Origin: JAOTWJ01 sp036398175
Lineage (GTDB): Bacteria > Gemmatimonadota > Gemmatimonadetes > Gemmatimonadales > GWC2-71-9
Reading direction: 5' to 3'
NCBI GenBank assembly: GCA_036398175.1
Contig: DASWHL010000040.1
Location: 1 to 17,755, forward strand
DNA: 17,755 nucleotides
A model generated the notes under the pieces. The model was not told the origin of the DNA. It did no database searches and saw only the letters and a list, made by a program, of their open reading frames with translations. The stretch's first letter is position 1. Every line of letters begins with the position of its first letter. Both the position numbers and the translations under genes were made by a program. Below are positions 16,744 to 17,755 of the stretch, piece after piece.

Positions 16744-17213
16744 ACCCGCACGGCTCCTCCTCTCTGCCCCTCCTGCCCCTCCTGCCCCTCTTTTCTGCCG
16801 TCGTCTGCCTCGGGTGTCTGGGTGGTGGGGTTGATCGGCTGCGCGAGCGTGAGCTGCGAGACGCGCGAGCGGCGTTCGAGGCCAACCTGGCCGCCATCCG
16901 GAACCGGAATCTCGAGGCCTACCTCGCCGGGTATCTCGAGTCCCCGGATTTCGTGTACCTCGGGCCGGAGGGCGTCGCGCGGGGATTCGCATCCTTCGCG
17001 GTCGCCCGGCGGATACAGGCGGCCTTTCCGGACAGCCTCGTGTCCGGAACGCCCGAGCTGACCTGGCTGGCGCCGGGGGTGGTGCACGTGGCCTACGCGT
17101 TTGCCGCCCGCCAGGGGGTGGTGACGGGGAAGGGTTGGTCGGAGCGGGTCTTGGTGCGGACAACCGATGGGTGGCGAATAGCGGTGACGACGGTGATTCC
17201 GGCCACGGATTGA
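16740..17213 (+). CDS. Exported DUF4440/SnoaL-like (NTF2-fold) protein
   Basis: 157 residues from GTG at 16740, which shares GTGA with the dipeptidase stop and has GGAGG 4 bases upstream. The N-terminus is a signal sequence made of Leu-Pro-Leu repeats (about 9-27). Cysteines in VVCLGCLGGG suggest a lipoprotein, though neither cysteine sits in a standard lipobox. From about residue 35 the NTF2-like cone fold is recognisable: a long first helix (ARAAFEANLAAIRNRNLEAY), then SPDFVYLGPEGVARGFASF, and the final strands WSERVLVRTTDGWRIAVTTV. Such proteins bind small ligands or act as simple enzymes; no catalytic residues can be assigned. The operon position suggests it works with the exported dipeptidase and RidA. 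Confidence 0.78.
   Translation: MNPHGSSSLPLLPLLPLFSAVVCLGCLGGGVDRLRERELRDARAAFEANLAAIRNRNLEAYLAGYLESPDFVYLGPEGVARGFASFAVARRIQAAFPDSLVSGTPELTWLAPGVVHVAYAFAARQGVVTGKGWSERVLVRTTDGWRIAVTTVIPATD
16764..16790 (+). repeat. Three perfect CTGCCCCTC units in a signal peptide
   Basis: The 9-base unit CTGCCCCTC occurs three times without change and encodes LPLLPLLPL, the hydrophobic core of the DUF4440 protein's signal sequence. It belongs to the same repeat family as 4421-4456. Confidence 0.85.
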
Positions 17214-17230
17214 CACGAACAGGAGGGGGT

Positions 17231-17680
17231 ATGCGGATCGGAGCGTGGGTAGCGATAGCGCTCGTCGTCGGCGCGGGGAGCGCCGGCGCGCAGGAGAAGC
17301 AGGTGATCACGGCGCCCGGAGCGCGGCCGGACCTGCCGTTCAGCTCGGCCGTGCGGGTCGGAAACCTGCTGTTCCTGTCGGGGCAGATCGGGTCCAGGGC
17401 CGGCACGCCCGGGCTGGTGCCGGGCGGCATCGAGGCCGAGACGCGGCAGACGATGGAGAACATCAAGGCCGTGCTCGAGTACGCGGGCAGCTCGCTCGAC
17501 CGCGTCGTGAAGTGCACGGTGTTCCTCGGCGACATGCGGAACTACGCGGCCATGAACCGGGTGTACGCGTCCTTCTTCCCGGACGGGCCACCCGCCCGCT
17601 CGACCCTCGGCGCCAACGGGCTCGCACTTGGCGCCGCCGTCGAGATCGAGTGCATTGCGGTCGTTGGGGACGCGAAATGA
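17231..17680 (+). CDS. Exported RidA-family (YjgF) enamine/imine deaminase-like protein
   Basis: 149 residues. An AGGAGG at 17221-17226 precedes the ATG by 4 bases. Residues 1-21 form a clear signal peptide ending AGAQ, which is unusual because RidA is normally cytosolic and about 128 residues long. The mature part covers the whole Rid fold: SSAVRVGNLLFLSGQIG, ETRQTMENIKAVLEYAGSSL, KCTVFLGDMRNYAAMN and PPARSTLGANGLALGAAVEI. Arg123 (PARST) corresponds to the arginine needed for imine hydrolysis in active RidA proteins, and the following VEIECIA matches the usual VEIEAIA. RidA hydrolyses 2-aminoacrylate and related enamines/imines. The gene lies 17 bases after the DUF4440 stop and overlaps the next gene by ATGA. 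An exported enzyme would act on extracytoplasmic imines; this is inferred. Confidence 0.88.
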   Translation: MRIGAWVAIALVVGAGSAGAQEKQVITAPGARPDLPFSSAVRVGNLLFLSGQIGSRAGTPGLVPGGIEAETRQTMENIKAVLEYAGSSLDRVVKCTVFLGDMRNYAAMNRVYASFFPDGPPARSTLGANGLALGAAVEIECIAVVGDAK

Positions 17681-17755
17681 AGGTCCGCAGGCAGCTCGAT
17701 GCGCTCGAACAGATGATTCTCGGTCCCTTGCAGGGTCTCTCCGACGGCCAGTGGC
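17677..17755 (+). CDS. Start of a probable DinB-family protein (partial)
   Basis: Only 26 codons lie inside the window. The ATG at 17677 shares ATGA with the RidA stop. The visible residues (QLDALEQMILGPLQGLSDGQW) form a helix followed by a turn with tryptophan, resembling the first helix of DinB/DUF664 four-helix-bundle proteins, where a helix of this kind precedes a conserved Trp-containing loop. The metal-binding histidines that would confirm the family lie beyond the edge. The reading frame and coupling are secure; the family is a guess. Confidence 0.5.
   Translation, partial: MKVRRQLDALEQMILGPLQGLSDGQW

Noticed and set aside
15247..17535. A 762-codon open frame on the minus strand
   Set aside because: It is antisense to four well-supported plus-strand genes; the His/Arg/Pro-rich translation has no domain.

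Overview
This is a high-GC, gene-dense bacterial window. The gene content suggests Gemmatimonadota or a close Acidobacteriota-like relative: a PadR regulator coupled to an ADOP-type ABC permease, a TonB receptor with a carboxypeptidase-like regulatory domain followed by a DUF4249 lipoprotein, and many exported enzymes whose signal peptides end in an Ala-Gln motif. This placement rests on family knowledge only. No tRNA, rRNA, CRISPR array or transposase was seen, and no stretch over 300 bases lacks a gene.

Layout. (1) 1-1010, minus: an ADOP permease running off the left edge and its PadR regulator, sharing a GTGA overlap. (2) 1140-3444, plus: a TetR regulator and an exported alpha/beta hydrolase. 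The 129-bp gap between units 1 and 2 holds two divergent promoters placed so close to the ATGs that both transcripts look leaderless. Each carries an imperfect palindrome that could be an operator. (3) 15200 down to 3608, minus: a long co-directional array. It comprises a zinc-ribbon YggX-like iron protein, three subunits of a molybdenum hydroxylase of the 4-hydroxybenzoyl-CoA reductase type, a NifS/SufS-like cysteine desulfurase, a Tat-exported peptide-amidase-like enzyme, an EamA exporter, a TonB-dependent receptor and a DUF4249 lipoprotein. Most junctions overlap by 1-4 bases or are separated by 3-9 bases. (4) 15266-17755, plus: a tiny four-cysteine protein, an exported M19 membrane dipeptidase, an exported DUF4440/NTF2-like protein, an exported RidA-like deaminase and the start of a probable DinB-family gene, again with ATGA/GTGA overlaps.

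The most interesting content is the long minus-strand operon. The FAD subunit carries the extra four-cysteine insertion that binds a [4Fe-4S] cluster in 4-hydroxybenzoyl-CoA reductase, with the same spacing as I recall for that enzyme. This argues against the CO dehydrogenase or xanthine dehydrogenase label such genes usually receive. The coupled cysteine desulfurase is a natural candidate for adding the molybdenum sulfido ligand, and the YggX-like protein for iron supply. The amidase, EamA carrier, TonB receptor and DUF4249 protein would provide uptake, processing and export of an unknown substrate. In the plus operon, a dehydropeptidase-type enzyme sits near an exported RidA, which suggests extracytoplasmic handling of dehydropeptides.

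A second theme is short tandem repeats of 8-9 bases at gene ends. They encode much of the signal peptides of several exported proteins. A 165-bp nested inverted repeat covers the start of the TonB receptor gene.
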